Positions 9,172 through 17,190 of a stretch of 33,708 nucleotides of DNA are shown one piece after another (position 1 is the first letter of the stretch; every line of letters begins with the position of its first letter). This DNA is from an uncultured Lachnospiraceae bacterium (GTDB taxonomy: Bacteria > Bacillota > Clostridia > Lachnospirales > Lachnospiraceae), in the NCBI GenBank assembly GCA_910583615.1, contig CAJTXP010000043.1:1-33708 (forward strand). The letters are read 5' to 3'. The translations under genes and the position numbers were made by a program. Under the pieces are notes generated by a model. It had not been told where the DNA came from. It saw nothing but the letters and a program-made list of their open reading frames with translations, and searched no databases.

Positions 9172-9210
9172 AAAGACATTGATATTAAACACAAAGGAGA
9201 CAAAGATACT

Positions 9211-9909
9211 ATGGCAGGAATATTATATGGCGCAGGTGTAGGCCCCGGAGACCCGGAGCTCATGACTCTGAAAGCCGTACGTCTGATCAGAGAGAACGAA
9301 ATCATCGCACTTCCCGGACCTGTGGCAAAGGAAACCGTTGCCTACCAGATTGCCGTACAGGCAGTTCCGGAGCTGGCAGACAAGACTCTGATTCCCGTCG
9401 AAATGCCCATGACCCACGATCAGGAACGGATGAACCAGGAGCATGACAAGGCTGCTGACCTCCTGGAAAAATATCTGAAAAAGGGACAGAACGTTATCTT
9501 TCTGACTCTTGGCGATCCAACTATCTACTCTACTTATCTGTATGTACAGAAAAGAATCGCAGCCCGCGGCTACGAGACACGCCTTGTCAGCGGCATCACT
9601 TCCTTCTGCGCAGCTGCCGCCCGAACCGGCACCCCGCTGGCAGAATGGAATGAACAGCTTCACATCCTTCCTGCCGTTCACCGTCTTGACAGCAGGCTGG
9701 AGCAGCCGGGAAACTATGTACTGATGAAATCCGGCAAAAAGATGAATCAGGTCAAGGAAATTCTTGCCGCAAGCGGCAGAAACGTCGTCATGGTGGAAAA
9801 CTGCGGAATGGAAAATGAACATATCTATCGAAGCGTAGATGAAATTCCGGATGATGCCGGATACTATTCTCTGATTATCGCAAAGGAAATCTGTACTGCC
9901 CATGATTGA
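9211..9909 (+). CDS. cbiL: Precorrin-2 / cobalt-precorrin-2 C20-methyltransferase
   Basis: A 232-residue tetrapyrrole methylase. It has the N-terminal glycine-rich motif GAGVGPGDPELMTLKAV, the LTLGDPTIYSTYLY segment and the SGITSF and AKEI elements typical of the CbiL/CobI branch. The enzyme uses S-adenosylmethionine to methylate C20 of precorrin-2 or its cobalt form, an early step of corrin synthesis. Length is normal. The gene stands apart from other corrin genes in this window. Its last 8 bases overlap the start of an ABC ATPase gene, so the two are translationally coupled. Whether it supports cobalamin synthesis encoded elsewhere, or a modified product that the exporter moves, cannot be told. 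Confidence 0.88.
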   Translation: MAGILYGAGVGPGDPELMTLKAVRLIRENEIIALPGPVAKETVAYQIAVQAVPELADKTLIPVEMPMTHDQERMNQEHDKAADLLEKYLKKGQNVIFLTLGDPTIYSTYLYVQKRIAARGYETRLVSGITSFCAAAARTGTPLAEWNEQLHILPAVHRLDSRLEQPGNYVLMKSGKKMNQVKEILAASGRNVVMVENCGMENEHIYRSVDEIPDDAGYYSLIIAKEICTAHD

Positions 9910-10738
9910 ACTGAAAGACCTGACAAAAACTTTTGATGCCTTTACCGCCGTAGATTCACTGAACCTCCGGATTGAATCCGGAGAGTTTTTCGGACTCCTG
10001 GGGCCAAACGGCGCAGGGAAAACCACGACCATCGGCATGCTCTCCACCCTGCTTCTGCCCACCCGCGGAGAGATCCGCATCGACGGAGAGATTCTCACGC
10101 GAAAGAGAAAGGACATCAAACGGAAAGTCAGTGTAATCACACAGGAATATTCCATGCGGCAGGACATGGATATGGATGAGATCATGGAATATCAGGGACG
10201 TCTGTATTTTATCCCTGTAAAGCAGATCCGCACCCGCACAGAAGAACTTTTCCGCTTTGCCGGATTGACGGAACACCGCTGGAAGACCATTCGAAAACTT
10301 TCCGGCGGCATGAAACGAAAACTGATGGTCTGCCGGGCGCTTTTGACAGAACCGGAGATCCTTCTGCTGGATGAACCGACGGCAGGCATGGATGCCATAT
10401 CCAGACGACAGATGTGGAACCTGCTGCGCCAGCTGAACGAACAGGGGCTTACCATTCTTCTGACCACTCATTATATAGAAGAAGCGCAGGCTCTCTGTCA
10501 CCGGGTAGCGCTTATGAACGGCGGAAAGCTCAATGATGTGGATACCCCGGCTCACCTCATCGACAAGCTCGGTGCATATGCCGTTGACGAGCACCGGTCT
10601 GACGGAATTCACAGCAGATATTTTCCGGACAGGGAACAGGCGATCTTGTATCTGTCCGGCCTTCAGGGACAGTGTACCTTGAGAGACACGACGCTGGAAG
10701 ACGTATTTGTGGAACAGGCTGGAAAGCGGCTGTCCTGA
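9902..10738 (+). CDS. ABC-2 type transporter ATP-binding protein
   Basis: A 278-residue ATPase. Walker A is GPNGAGKTT (34-42), the signature LSGGM (133-137), Walker B ILLLDEPTAGMD (153-164) and the switch histidine TTH (190). The 'opposite' orientation of family resembles DrrA/NodI-type exporters. The ATG overlaps the cbiL stop by 8 bases. The permease gene follows after about 36 bases. Together they should form a simple exporter with one ATPase and one permease gene. The substrate is not evident; such pairs export lipids, polyketides, heme-like or drug molecules. Confidence 0.88.
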   Translation: MIELKDLTKTFDAFTAVDSLNLRIESGEFFGLLGPNGAGKTTTIGMLSTLLLPTRGEIRIDGEILTRKRKDIKRKVSVITQEYSMRQDMDMDEIMEYQGRLYFIPVKQIRTRTEELFRFAGLTEHRWKTIRKLSGGMKRKLMVCRALLTEPEILLLDEPTAGMDAISRRQMWNLLRQLNEQGLTILLTTHYIEEAQALCHRVALMNGGKLNDVDTPAHLIDKLGAYAVDEHRSDGIHSRYFPDREQAILYLSGLQGQCTLRDTTLEDVFVEQAGKRLS

Positions 10739-10774
10739 AAACAGCCGGGGAATGATTTATGGAGTATCTGAATT

Positions 10775-11506
10775 ATGGGAATCATAACAATTTTATGGGA
10801 AAAATGGCGGGAATTCATCCGGGACTTTTCCCGGATCACACTTGCCGCAATGGTAGCGCCTCTGATGTATCTGATCGTATTCGGCTGGGGAATCCGGACC
10901 ACCATGAACGGGCAGCCCTATCTGTATTTTCTGATACCGGGCGTCGTATCCCTGACCACTATGAACGGCAGTTTCAACGCGATCGCTCAGAATCTGAACG
11001 TTCAGCGCCTGTATGAAAAGGCCTTCGATCAGGTTATCATCTCTCCCACGCCGCTCTGGCAGTTCATAGCCGGGCAGATCCTGGCCGGAGCACTGCGCGG
11101 ATTATATGCCGGAGGGATTATCCTTTTTCTGATTCTTCCTGTGAAAACCGGGCTTGTGTTCAATGCCCTGTCCTTTCTGATCCTTTTTTTGAATGGAGCC
11201 GTATTTTCCTCTATCGGAATCGTAGTTTCGTTTCTCGCCAGAAACCATGCGGACGTACCGCGGTTTTCCAACTATTTTATCATGCCGATGGCATATTTGT
11301 GCAATACTTTCTTTGCCACCGACAATATTCCTCACGGAGCCAGGGAAGTTATCGCAGCACTTCCGCTCTCTCAGACCAGCCGTATGATCCGCAGCATCGC
11401 CTTTGGAGAACCCTGTTCTTTTCATGGCATTCTGATACTGTTTGCATATCTATCCATATTCACAACTGCAGGACTGTATTTTGTCTACCAGAAAAAGAAT
11501 CTGTAA
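10775..11506 (+). CDS. ABC-2 type transporter permease
   Basis: A 243-residue protein with about six hydrophobic segments, starting with a helix around LAAMVAPLMYLIVFGWGI. The YLYFLIPGVVSLTTM and PRFSNYFIMPMAYLCNTFF stretches are typical of the DrrB/NodJ class. It is the membrane partner of the ATPase just upstream. A GGAG site lies 10 bases before the ATG. A small 7-bp inverted repeat overlaps its stop codon (11501-11520). Confidence 0.85.
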   Translation: MGIITILWEKWREFIRDFSRITLAAMVAPLMYLIVFGWGIRTTMNGQPYLYFLIPGVVSLTTMNGSFNAIAQNLNVQRLYEKAFDQVIISPTPLWQFIAGQILAGALRGLYAGGIILFLILPVKTGLVFNALSFLILFLNGAVFSSIGIVVSFLARNHADVPRFSNYFIMPMAYLCNTFFATDNIPHGAREVIAALPLSQTSRMIRSIAFGEPCSFHGILILFAYLSIFTTAGLYFVYQKKNL

Positions 11507-11520
11507 AAAGTAATTTACAG
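11501..11520. other. 7-bp inverted repeat over the permease stop codon
   Basis: CTGTAAA-AAGTAA-TTTACAG. It is AT-rich and has no T-run downstream on the plus strand, so it is a poor terminator; read-through into dapL is possible. Confidence 0.3.
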
Positions 11521-11552
11521 GCCAGAAAATTTTATGGATATTCCGCCGTTTG

Positions 11553-11582
11553 TTGACACTCCGGTCCCGCATTTGCTAAAAT
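11553..11582 (+). promoter_or_regulatory. Promoter of dapL
   Basis: A perfect TTGACA (11553-11558), 18-base spacer and TAAAAT (11577-11582). It sits about 50 bases ahead of the start codon, so dapL has its own transcription start. Confidence 0.7.
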
Positions 11583-11630
11583 GTCTCCGGAAGAAAATTC
11601 CACACTATAAAAAGCAAAGGAATGATATAA

Positions 11631-12836
11631 ATGCCCAGACTCAACGAAAACTATCTGAATCTGAAGGAAAGCTATCTGTTCTCGGAGATCGCCCACCGGA
11701 CTTCTTCTTATGCGGAGAAGAATCCAGAGAAGGGCGCACAGATCATCCGGCTCGGTATTGGAGACGTGACAAGGCCTCTGGGAAAGACGGTACTGAACGC
11801 CCTGCACGAAGGAGTAGACGCCATGGCGTCCGCGGAAACCTTTAAAGGCTATGGACCGGAACAGGGCTATGAGGCAACCCGCAATGCCATATCCGCCTAT
11901 TACAGGAAAAACGGCGTCTCAATAGATCCGGAAGCCATCTTTATCTCAGACGGCGCCAAGAGCGATACCGGAAACATCACGGACCTCTTCGGACCCGGCA
12001 ATGTGATTCTGATCCCGGATCCGGTCTATCCGGTCTATGTGGATACCAACATCATGCGCGGCAATGAAGTGACTTATCTGTCCGGGAATGCTGACAATGA
12101 TTTCCTCCCGATGCCGGATAAAAACCAGCATGCAGACATCATTTATCTGTGTTCTCCCAACAACCCTACCGGGGCATGTTATAATAAGACGCAGTTAACG
12201 GAATGGGTGGAGTATGCCCTTGCAAATGATGCGGTCATCCTGTTTGACGCCGCCTATGAGGCATTTGTTTCAGATCCCGAACTTCCCAGAAGCATCTTTG
12301 CCATTGAAGGCGCCGGGAAATGCGCCATCGAATTCTGCTCCCTGTCCAAAACGGCAGGCTTTACCGGAACCCGCTGCGGATATACTGTTGTTCCCAAAGA
12401 ACTGAAGTTTACCGCTTCCACAGGCGCTGTGATGTCTCTGAATGCCATGTGGAACCGGCGTCAGTGCACCAAATTCAACGGGACCTCCTATATCGTACAG
12501 AAGGGCGCTGAAGTGGTTTTCTCTGAGGAAGGTATCAGGGAATGTCAGGAAAACATTACCTATTACAAAAGAAATGCAAAAGTAATTGCAGATACGCTTA
12601 CCGCACTTGGCATCCGCTTTTTCGGCGGCATCAACTCTCCCTATATCTGGTTTGAATGTCCGAACGGCATGGATTCCTGGAGCTGCTTTGACTATCTTCT
12701 GGAAAACATCCAGGTAGTCGGAACCCCGGGAGCCGGTTTTGGTGAAAATGGAAAGAACTATTTCCGCCTGACCGCCTTTGGCACTTATGAAAAGACCCTG
12801 GAAGCAATGGAACGCTTTCAGAAATTATTCCATTAA
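11631..12836 (+). CDS. dapL: LL-diaminopimelate aminotransferase
   Basis: A 401-residue class I/II PLP-dependent aminotransferase. Motifs are LGIGDVTRPL (41-50), the CSPNNPTGA segment (174-182) and the PLP-binding Lys240 in SLSKTAGFTGTRCG. The GIGDVT and SKTAGFTGTRCGY combination marks DapL, which converts tetrahydrodipicolinate directly to LL-2,6-diaminopimelate with glutamate as amino donor. This feeds lysine and peptidoglycan synthesis and is common in Clostridia. It has its own promoter and is closed by a strong terminator, so it appears monocistronic. Confidence 0.92.
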   Translation: MPRLNENYLNLKESYLFSEIAHRTSSYAEKNPEKGAQIIRLGIGDVTRPLGKTVLNALHEGVDAMASAETFKGYGPEQGYEATRNAISAYYRKNGVSIDPEAIFISDGAKSDTGNITDLFGPGNVILIPDPVYPVYVDTNIMRGNEVTYLSGNADNDFLPMPDKNQHADIIYLCSPNNPTGACYNKTQLTEWVEYALANDAVILFDAAYEAFVSDPELPRSIFAIEGAGKCAIEFCSLSKTAGFTGTRCGYTVVPKELKFTASTGAVMSLNAMWNRRQCTKFNGTSYIVQKGAEVVFSEEGIRECQENITYYKRNAKVIADTLTALGIRFFGGINSPYIWFECPNGMDSWSCFDYLLENIQVVGTPGAGFGENGKNYFRLTAFGTYEKTLEAMERFQKLFH

Positions 12837-12850
12837 AAAGAGACTGTTGC

Positions 12851-12888
12851 AAAACGCCCCTGCCTGAGTTCTCAGGCAGGGGCGTTTT
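12851..12888. terminator. Bidirectional Rho-independent terminator
   Basis: A near-perfect stem of about 16 bp (ACGCCCCTGCCTGAG and its complement) with a very short loop centred at 12869-12870. A-tract on the left and T-tract on the right let it work on both strands. It separates the convergent dapL and histidine kinase genes. Confidence 0.95.
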
Positions 12889-12902
12889 TTGCAGCAGTCC
12901 CT

Positions 12903-14228
12903 TTATTTCTTAATCGCGGGAATCAGAGGAAGCTCCATTTCCACATGAAAATATTCTTTCTCCTGATACCAGGAAAAAACACCTCTGTGTTCCTCCAGGA
13001 TCCTTCGGCAGGTTCTAAGCCCGATCTGCGTACTTTCCCGGCTGTTTTTTCCTGGCTTTATCCGGTTTCGAATACAAATATACAGCATTCCCTCTTTTTC
13101 AGATGCCTGGATCTCCAGCGGCGCGCATACATCTCCGTATTTTTTCAGATTGGAAATCAGATTGTCAATCACCCTCTGCAGGTATTCGCTGTCTACCTGA
13201 ATCCTTCCTGACAGTTTCCCGATCCTGCATTCCAGACTCCCGCCCTGCTCCTGCCAGTCAAAAAACTGGCTGTTGCACAGGTCCTCCAGAAGGTTTTCAC
13301 AGGAGAGTTCCTGAAACTGATACTGATAATCCCGTTTCCCATATACCAGAAAATATTCAAACAGACGGTCCGACATTCTCTTCAGCTGAAACGCCTTCTC
13401 CCGGCAGTGTCCCAGATACTTCTGCATCTGTGCTTCATCCTCATAGCGCTCCATGGTGAGAAGCTCCAGATATCCGATCAGGGATGTCAGCGGCGTCCGC
13501 AGGTCATGAGACATGGCAGTCACCAGTTCCATATTGGCTTTCTCAGCCTCATCCTTCATAAGCTGCTGGTCCAGAATTCCATTTTTCAGGCTCTCAATCC
13601 CTTCTGCCAGTCCGGTGATTTCATCGTTTCCCCGTATGGTCATGGGATATTCCAGATTCCCGCTTCCCAGGATCTTCAATTCATAATCCAGCCGGTTGAT
13701 ATACCGGATCTTCCGATGAATCAGCAGAAACAGAAGAATGATGAAAACCATGCCTCCCGCCGTATAACCGGCAATGTCCACCACATAAAACATCTGCGGA
13801 TCCATGTAACATTCAAGTTCTGCTTTAATCACCATCCCGTCTGCCAGCGTCACATCATAATACGGAAGTCCTCTTCCGTTTAACGGGATCTCGGCGTCTT
13901 CGCTTTCCTCAAGGATCATATTGCTGCTAAACAGCGCATCTACATCCTGGTAAAACACCACGTATACATTTTTTTCCTTCTGAGCCCAAGAAGCAAGCAG
14001 TTCAATATTGTCTTCCGTCACCTGATTCGTCCGGATAAAATCCTGAAGCCTGTCCAGGCAGTCCTGCGTCTGATGTTCGTAATAGTCGTCGTCCGCTATC
14101 TTATCCAGCATATACTGAAGTCCCGCATCTTCCAGAATCTGCGCGGTCAAAACTCCCGCAATCAGGGATATCAGCGTCATCATGATCAGTTCCAGCGTAA
14201 GTCTGCGTCTTCTTTTTTTAATTAACAC
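12903..14228 (-). CDS. HAMP-containing sensor histidine kinase
   Basis: A 441-residue kinase. One TM helix lies near the N-terminus (about 12-32), an extracytoplasmic sensor loop spans about 33-150 and a second TM helix about 151-170. HAMP follows, then HisKA with AMSHDLRTPLTSLIGYLELL (His241) and a HATPase with VIDNLISNLKKYG. The later ATPase boxes are degenerate (NRIKPGKNS and IGLRTCRRIL), as in some Firmicute kinases. It starts with GTG and overlaps the end of the regulator gene by 11 bases, so the two are coupled. The arrangement and sequence resemble VanS-type pairs, but no resistance genes lie nearby, so the signal is unknown. Confidence 0.9.
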   Translation of the reverse strand: MLIKKRRRRLTLELIMMTLISLIAGVLTAQILEDAGLQYMLDKIADDDYYEHQTQDCLDRLQDFIRTNQVTEDNIELLASWAQKEKNVYVVFYQDVDALFSSNMILEESEDAEIPLNGRGLPYYDVTLADGMVIKAELECYMDPQMFYVVDIAGYTAGGMVFIILLFLLIHRKIRYINRLDYELKILGSGNLEYPMTIRGNDEITGLAEGIESLKNGILDQQLMKDEAEKANMELVTAMSHDLRTPLTSLIGYLELLTMERYEDEAQMQKYLGHCREKAFQLKRMSDRLFEYFLVYGKRDYQYQFQELSCENLLEDLCNSQFFDWQEQGGSLECRIGKLSGRIQVDSEYLQRVIDNLISNLKKYGDVCAPLEIQASEKEGMLYICIRNRIKPGKNSRESTQIGLRTCRRILEEHRGVFSWYQEKEYFHVEMELPLIPAIKK

Positions 14229-14904
14229 AATAGCCTCTTCCCCATATGTTCTGTATATAGGATTCTCCGTTCTTCTCCAGTTTTCTCCGGATATTCCGAA
14301 TATGGACCATCACCGTATTCCCGGAATTTGGAAAAAACATCTCTTTCCAGATCGTCTCATAAATCTCTTTCACGGAAAAAACCTTTCTTGGATTCGAGAT
14401 CAGAAGCAGCAGAATCTGATACTCCATCTCCGTCAAAGTTACATCCTGCCCATGAATCTGTACCGTCTGCAGTTCCTGATCCACAGTAAGATCACGATAA
14501 AAAATAAGCTTCTCCGTTTTCTCCTCCGTTTTCTGATAGACACGGTAACGCCGGATCAGAGCCTTCACCCGGGATAACAGTTCCATATAGGAAAACGGCT
14601 TTACCAGATAATCGTCACCGCCCGCCGAGAATCCCAGCACCTTGTCATGTTCCCCTGATTTTGCCGTCAGAAAAAGAATCGGAACATTCGTCCTTTCCCT
14701 GATCCTTGTACATGCCTGGATCCCGGATTCCCCCGGCATCATAATATCCAGGATCACAAGATCCACTCCATCTGACCGTTCAACCGCTTCCCCGGCATTT
14801 ACCGCTTCCAGAACCTCATATCCCTCGCTTCCAAGCATCATCCGAAGCACTTCCCTGATCTCCGGTTCATCATCTGCCACCAGTATTCTTTGCCTGTCCT
14901 GCAT
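14218..14904 (-). CDS. OmpR-family response regulator
   Basis: A 228-residue regulator. The receiver domain has the acidic pair ADDEPEI, phospho-Asp53 in LVILDIMMPGESG and the LVKPFSYMEL lysine. The C-terminal winged helix has LTEMEYQILLLLISNPRKVFS and the recognition region NTVMVHIRNIRRKL, ending GRGYCVN. It is the partner of the overlapping kinase gene. A GGAGG site lies 6 bases before ATG. The upstream gap (14905-15008) holds AT-rich half-sites TTCTTAAGAA (14992-15001) and ATTAAGA (14984-14990), possible autoregulatory binding sites, but this is not proven. Confidence 0.92.
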   Translation of the reverse strand: MQDRQRILVADDEPEIREVLRMMLGSEGYEVLEAVNAGEAVERSDGVDLVILDIMMPGESGIQACTRIRERTNVPILFLTAKSGEHDKVLGFSAGGDDYLVKPFSYMELLSRVKALIRRYRVYQKTEEKTEKLIFYRDLTVDQELQTVQIHGQDVTLTEMEYQILLLLISNPRKVFSVKEIYETIWKEMFFPNSGNTVMVHIRNIRRKLEKNGESYIQNIWGRGYCVN

Positions 14905-15008
14905 GCATTTCCTCCATCCTGTTCTCTCTTCCTGACCTCAGTGTAACATGTCCCATTCGTTCTTACGAGTATTCCCGCCCACAATTAAGATTTCTTAAGA
15001 ATTAAACA

Positions 15009-15030
15009 GGGGCTACAACACTGTAGCCCC
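15009..15030 (-). terminator. Hairpin overlapping the galK stop codon
   Basis: GGGGCTACA-ACAC-TGTAGCCCC: a perfect 9-bp stem and 4-base loop that includes the last codons and the TAG stop of galK. On the minus strand it is followed by a T-rich but interrupted stretch, so it probably works as the terminator of galK. Confidence 0.65.
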
Positions 15031-16179
15031 ATTTCCAGTCTCCACCACATAAAATTCTGCCCGAAGCCCCGTCCGCTTCTCATAATTCTGTCCGATTTTG
15101 CTGATAAACTCATTAACTGCGTTGTTTTCCACAATGCTGACCGTACAGCCTCCAAAGCCGGCGCCCATCATACGCGAACCCAGCACGCCTTCTATCTCCC
15201 ACGCTTCCTCTACCAGAATATCCAGCTCCTCACAGGATACCTCATAATCCTCTTTCAGAGACAGATGCGAAGCATTCATAAGCTGCCCGAATTCTTCTAT
15301 ATCCCCTCGCTTCAGCGCTTCCACCGCCTGAATGGTCCGCTGATTTTCCGTTACGGCATGTCGCGCCCGCCGGAGGCGAACCGGACTTGTAATCATCTCC
15401 TGCACCTGTTCAAACACTTCTGCGGTCAGTTCTCCAAGATCCCGGATCGCAACCACACGCTGAAGCTCTTTCAAAGCCTGCCTGCACTGGGAACGCCTTT
15501 CCTGATATCGTTCGTCCACAGCAAGCCGTACCTTTTGGCTGTTTGTAATGATTATTTTTTGATGAGGAAGATGAAGCGGCGCATAAATATAAGACAGATC
15601 GCTTGTATCCAGAAATATGGCATGGTCCTTTTTCCCCATGGCAATCGTAAACGGATCCATGATTCCGCTGCCCGCCCCGATATATTCATTTTCCGAAAGC
15701 TGGCTGAACAGAGCGATATCAACCATATTGATGTCCGAAAGCTCCTCCAGTTCCTTCAGAATAAGTCCGGTCACCACTTCGATCGACGCAGAGGAGCCAA
15801 TTCCAAGTCCTTTGGGAATATCTCCATAATAAAGAATGTCCAGACCATATGAAATCCTGCATCCTTTGCTTATAAATGTCTGAATTACTCCTTTCGGATA
15901 GTTCCCCCAGCCATCTTTCTGACGATAGTCAAGATCCCCGAGCGATGCCTTCACCATCCCGGTTTCCGGATAATTCAGGGAATAGAGCCGGATATCCGTG
16001 TCTGTTCTTCTCCTCGCCGCCGCATAGGTTCCGACTGTGATCGCACACGGGAACACATGGCCGCCGTTATAGTCTGTATGCTCCCCGATCAGGTTGATCC
16101 GCCCCGGGGCAAAATAGACGCCGACCTCGTCTCCTTCTCCATAAATTTCCAGAAATTTGTCCACCAGCTGCTGTCTCAT
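15013..16179 (-). CDS. galK: Galactokinase
   Basis: About 388 residues, a GHMP-family kinase that phosphorylates galactose to galactose-1-phosphate in the Leloir pathway. It has the N-terminal galactokinase signature GRINLIGEHTDYNGG, the GHMP ATP-binding loop (GLGIGSSASIEVV, where many relatives have GLSSSAS), and the C-terminal motif MMGAGFGGCTVSIV. The frame opens further upstream at 16224, but ATG 16179 has an AGGGAGA site 6 bases away and gives the standard length. It stands alone here; galT and galE are not in the window. Transcription starts from a good promoter divergent from uppP. Confidence 0.92.
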   Translation of the reverse strand: MRQQLVDKFLEIYGEGDEVGVYFAPGRINLIGEHTDYNGGHVFPCAITVGTYAAARRRTDTDIRLYSLNYPETGMVKASLGDLDYRQKDGWGNYPKGVIQTFISKGCRISYGLDILYYGDIPKGLGIGSSASIEVVTGLILKELEELSDINMVDIALFSQLSENEYIGAGSGIMDPFTIAMGKKDHAIFLDTSDLSYIYAPLHLPHQKIIITNSQKVRLAVDERYQERRSQCRQALKELQRVVAIRDLGELTAEVFEQVQEMITSPVRLRRARHAVTENQRTIQAVEALKRGDIEEFGQLMNASHLSLKEDYEVSCEELDILVEEAWEIEGVLGSRMMGAGFGGCTVSIVENNAVNEFISKIGQNYEKRTGLRAEFYVVETGNGATVL

Positions 16180-16219
16180 AATTCTCTCCCTTATAAATTT
16201 CCGTTTCCGACTATTTATT

Positions 16220-16248
16220 ATCATAGCATATTTTGTCGTTTTTGTTAA
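16220..16248 (-). promoter_or_regulatory. Promoter of galK
   Basis: Minus strand TTAACA (16243-16248), 17-base spacer and TATGAT (16220-16225). Confidence 0.65.
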
Positions 16249-16268
16249 TACACTATCACAGGTTACAA

Positions 16269-16297
16269 TTGACTTTTGCCTGCTTCGTGAGTAAAAT
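16269..16297 (+). promoter_or_regulatory. Promoter of uppP
   Basis: TTGACT (16269-16274), 17-base spacer and TAAAAT (16292-16297), followed by an AAAAGGAG site at 16314-16321. The galK and uppP promoters face away from each other about 20 bases apart. Confidence 0.75.
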
Positions 16298-16329
16298 GTA
16301 AGTTAATCTTTTTAAAAGGAGTATTTACA

Positions 16330-17148
16330 ATGTCAGAATTTTTAAAAGTCTTTTTACTGGGCATCGTGGAGGGTATCACTGAGTGGCTCCCCATCTCCAG
16401 TACCGGACACATGATCCTCGTGGAAGAGTTCATACAGCTCCAGGTATCTGCTGAATTTATGGAGATGTTCCGGGTTGTCATACAGCTTGGCGCCATTCTT
16501 GCAGTGGTCCTTCTGTATTTTCCAAAGCTGTGGCCCTTCTGCTCCCCCAAAAACGGATGGATCCGCAGGGACACTTGGGTTTTATGGTTCAAGGTCTTTG
16601 CAGCAGTGCTTCCTGCCGCAGTGATCGGCATTCCGTTCGACGACACGCTGGATGCGCTTTTTTACAACTACCAGACAGTCGCCGTTACTTTAATCGTCTA
16701 TGGCATCCTGTTTATTCTCGTGGAAAACTATAATAAAAAGAAACGTCCCCGCGTCACTTCTCTGGAAGGCATCACCTGGTCCCTTGCCGTCGGCATCGGC
16801 GTCTTTCAGGTTCTTGCGCTGATTCCCGGAACTTCCCGTTCCGGCGCAACGATCCTTGGCGCGATCCTGTTAGGCGCTTCCAGAAGCGTCGCCGCTGAAT
16901 TCAGTTTTTTCCTCGGCATCCCGGTCATGTTCGGAGCCAGCCTGTTAAAGCTTGTAAAATTCGGATTTGCTTTCTCCGGCGCTGAGATCGTCCTTCTTCT
17001 GACCGGCATGGCAGTGGCTTTTCTGGTCTCCGTTCTTGCCATCAAGTTCCTGATGAGTTATATCAAACGGAACGATTTTAAACCTTTTGGATATTACCGC
17101 ATTATTCTGGGCGTCCTTGTTTTATTCTATTTTATGTTTATGAAATAA
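16330..17148 (+). CDS. uppP: Undecaprenyl-diphosphatase (BacA/UppP family)
   Basis: A 272-residue polytopic membrane protein. Both family signatures are present: EGITEWLPISSTGH (14-27) and PGTSRSG (166-172), which form the active site. It dephosphorylates undecaprenyl pyrophosphate to recycle the lipid carrier for peptidoglycan and other envelope polymers; extra copies raise bacitracin tolerance in other bacteria. Length is normal. The next gene starts 42 bases downstream with no terminator between, so they are probably co-transcribed. Confidence 0.94.
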   Translation: MSEFLKVFLLGIVEGITEWLPISSTGHMILVEEFIQLQVSAEFMEMFRVVIQLGAILAVVLLYFPKLWPFCSPKNGWIRRDTWVLWFKVFAAVLPAAVIGIPFDDTLDALFYNYQTVAVTLIVYGILFILVENYNKKKRPRVTSLEGITWSLAVGIGVFQVLALIPGTSRSGATILGAILLGASRSVAAEFSFFLGIPVMFGASLLKLVKFGFAFSGAEIVLLLTGMAVAFLVSVLAIKFLMSYIKRNDFKPFGYYRIILGVLVLFYFMFMK

Positions 17149-17190
17149 CATTGCAACAGCTCTTTTCAAAAGAAAGGAATAACAACTTTT

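Noticed and set aside
8961..9210. Cobalamin riboswitch ahead of cbiL
   Set aside because: The promoter leaves only about 30 bases of leader, and no conserved B12-box-like sequence is visible.
12903..14904. Vancomycin resistance VanRS system
   Set aside because: The pair resembles VanRS only in family; no vanH, vanA/B-type ligase or vanX gene is in the window.
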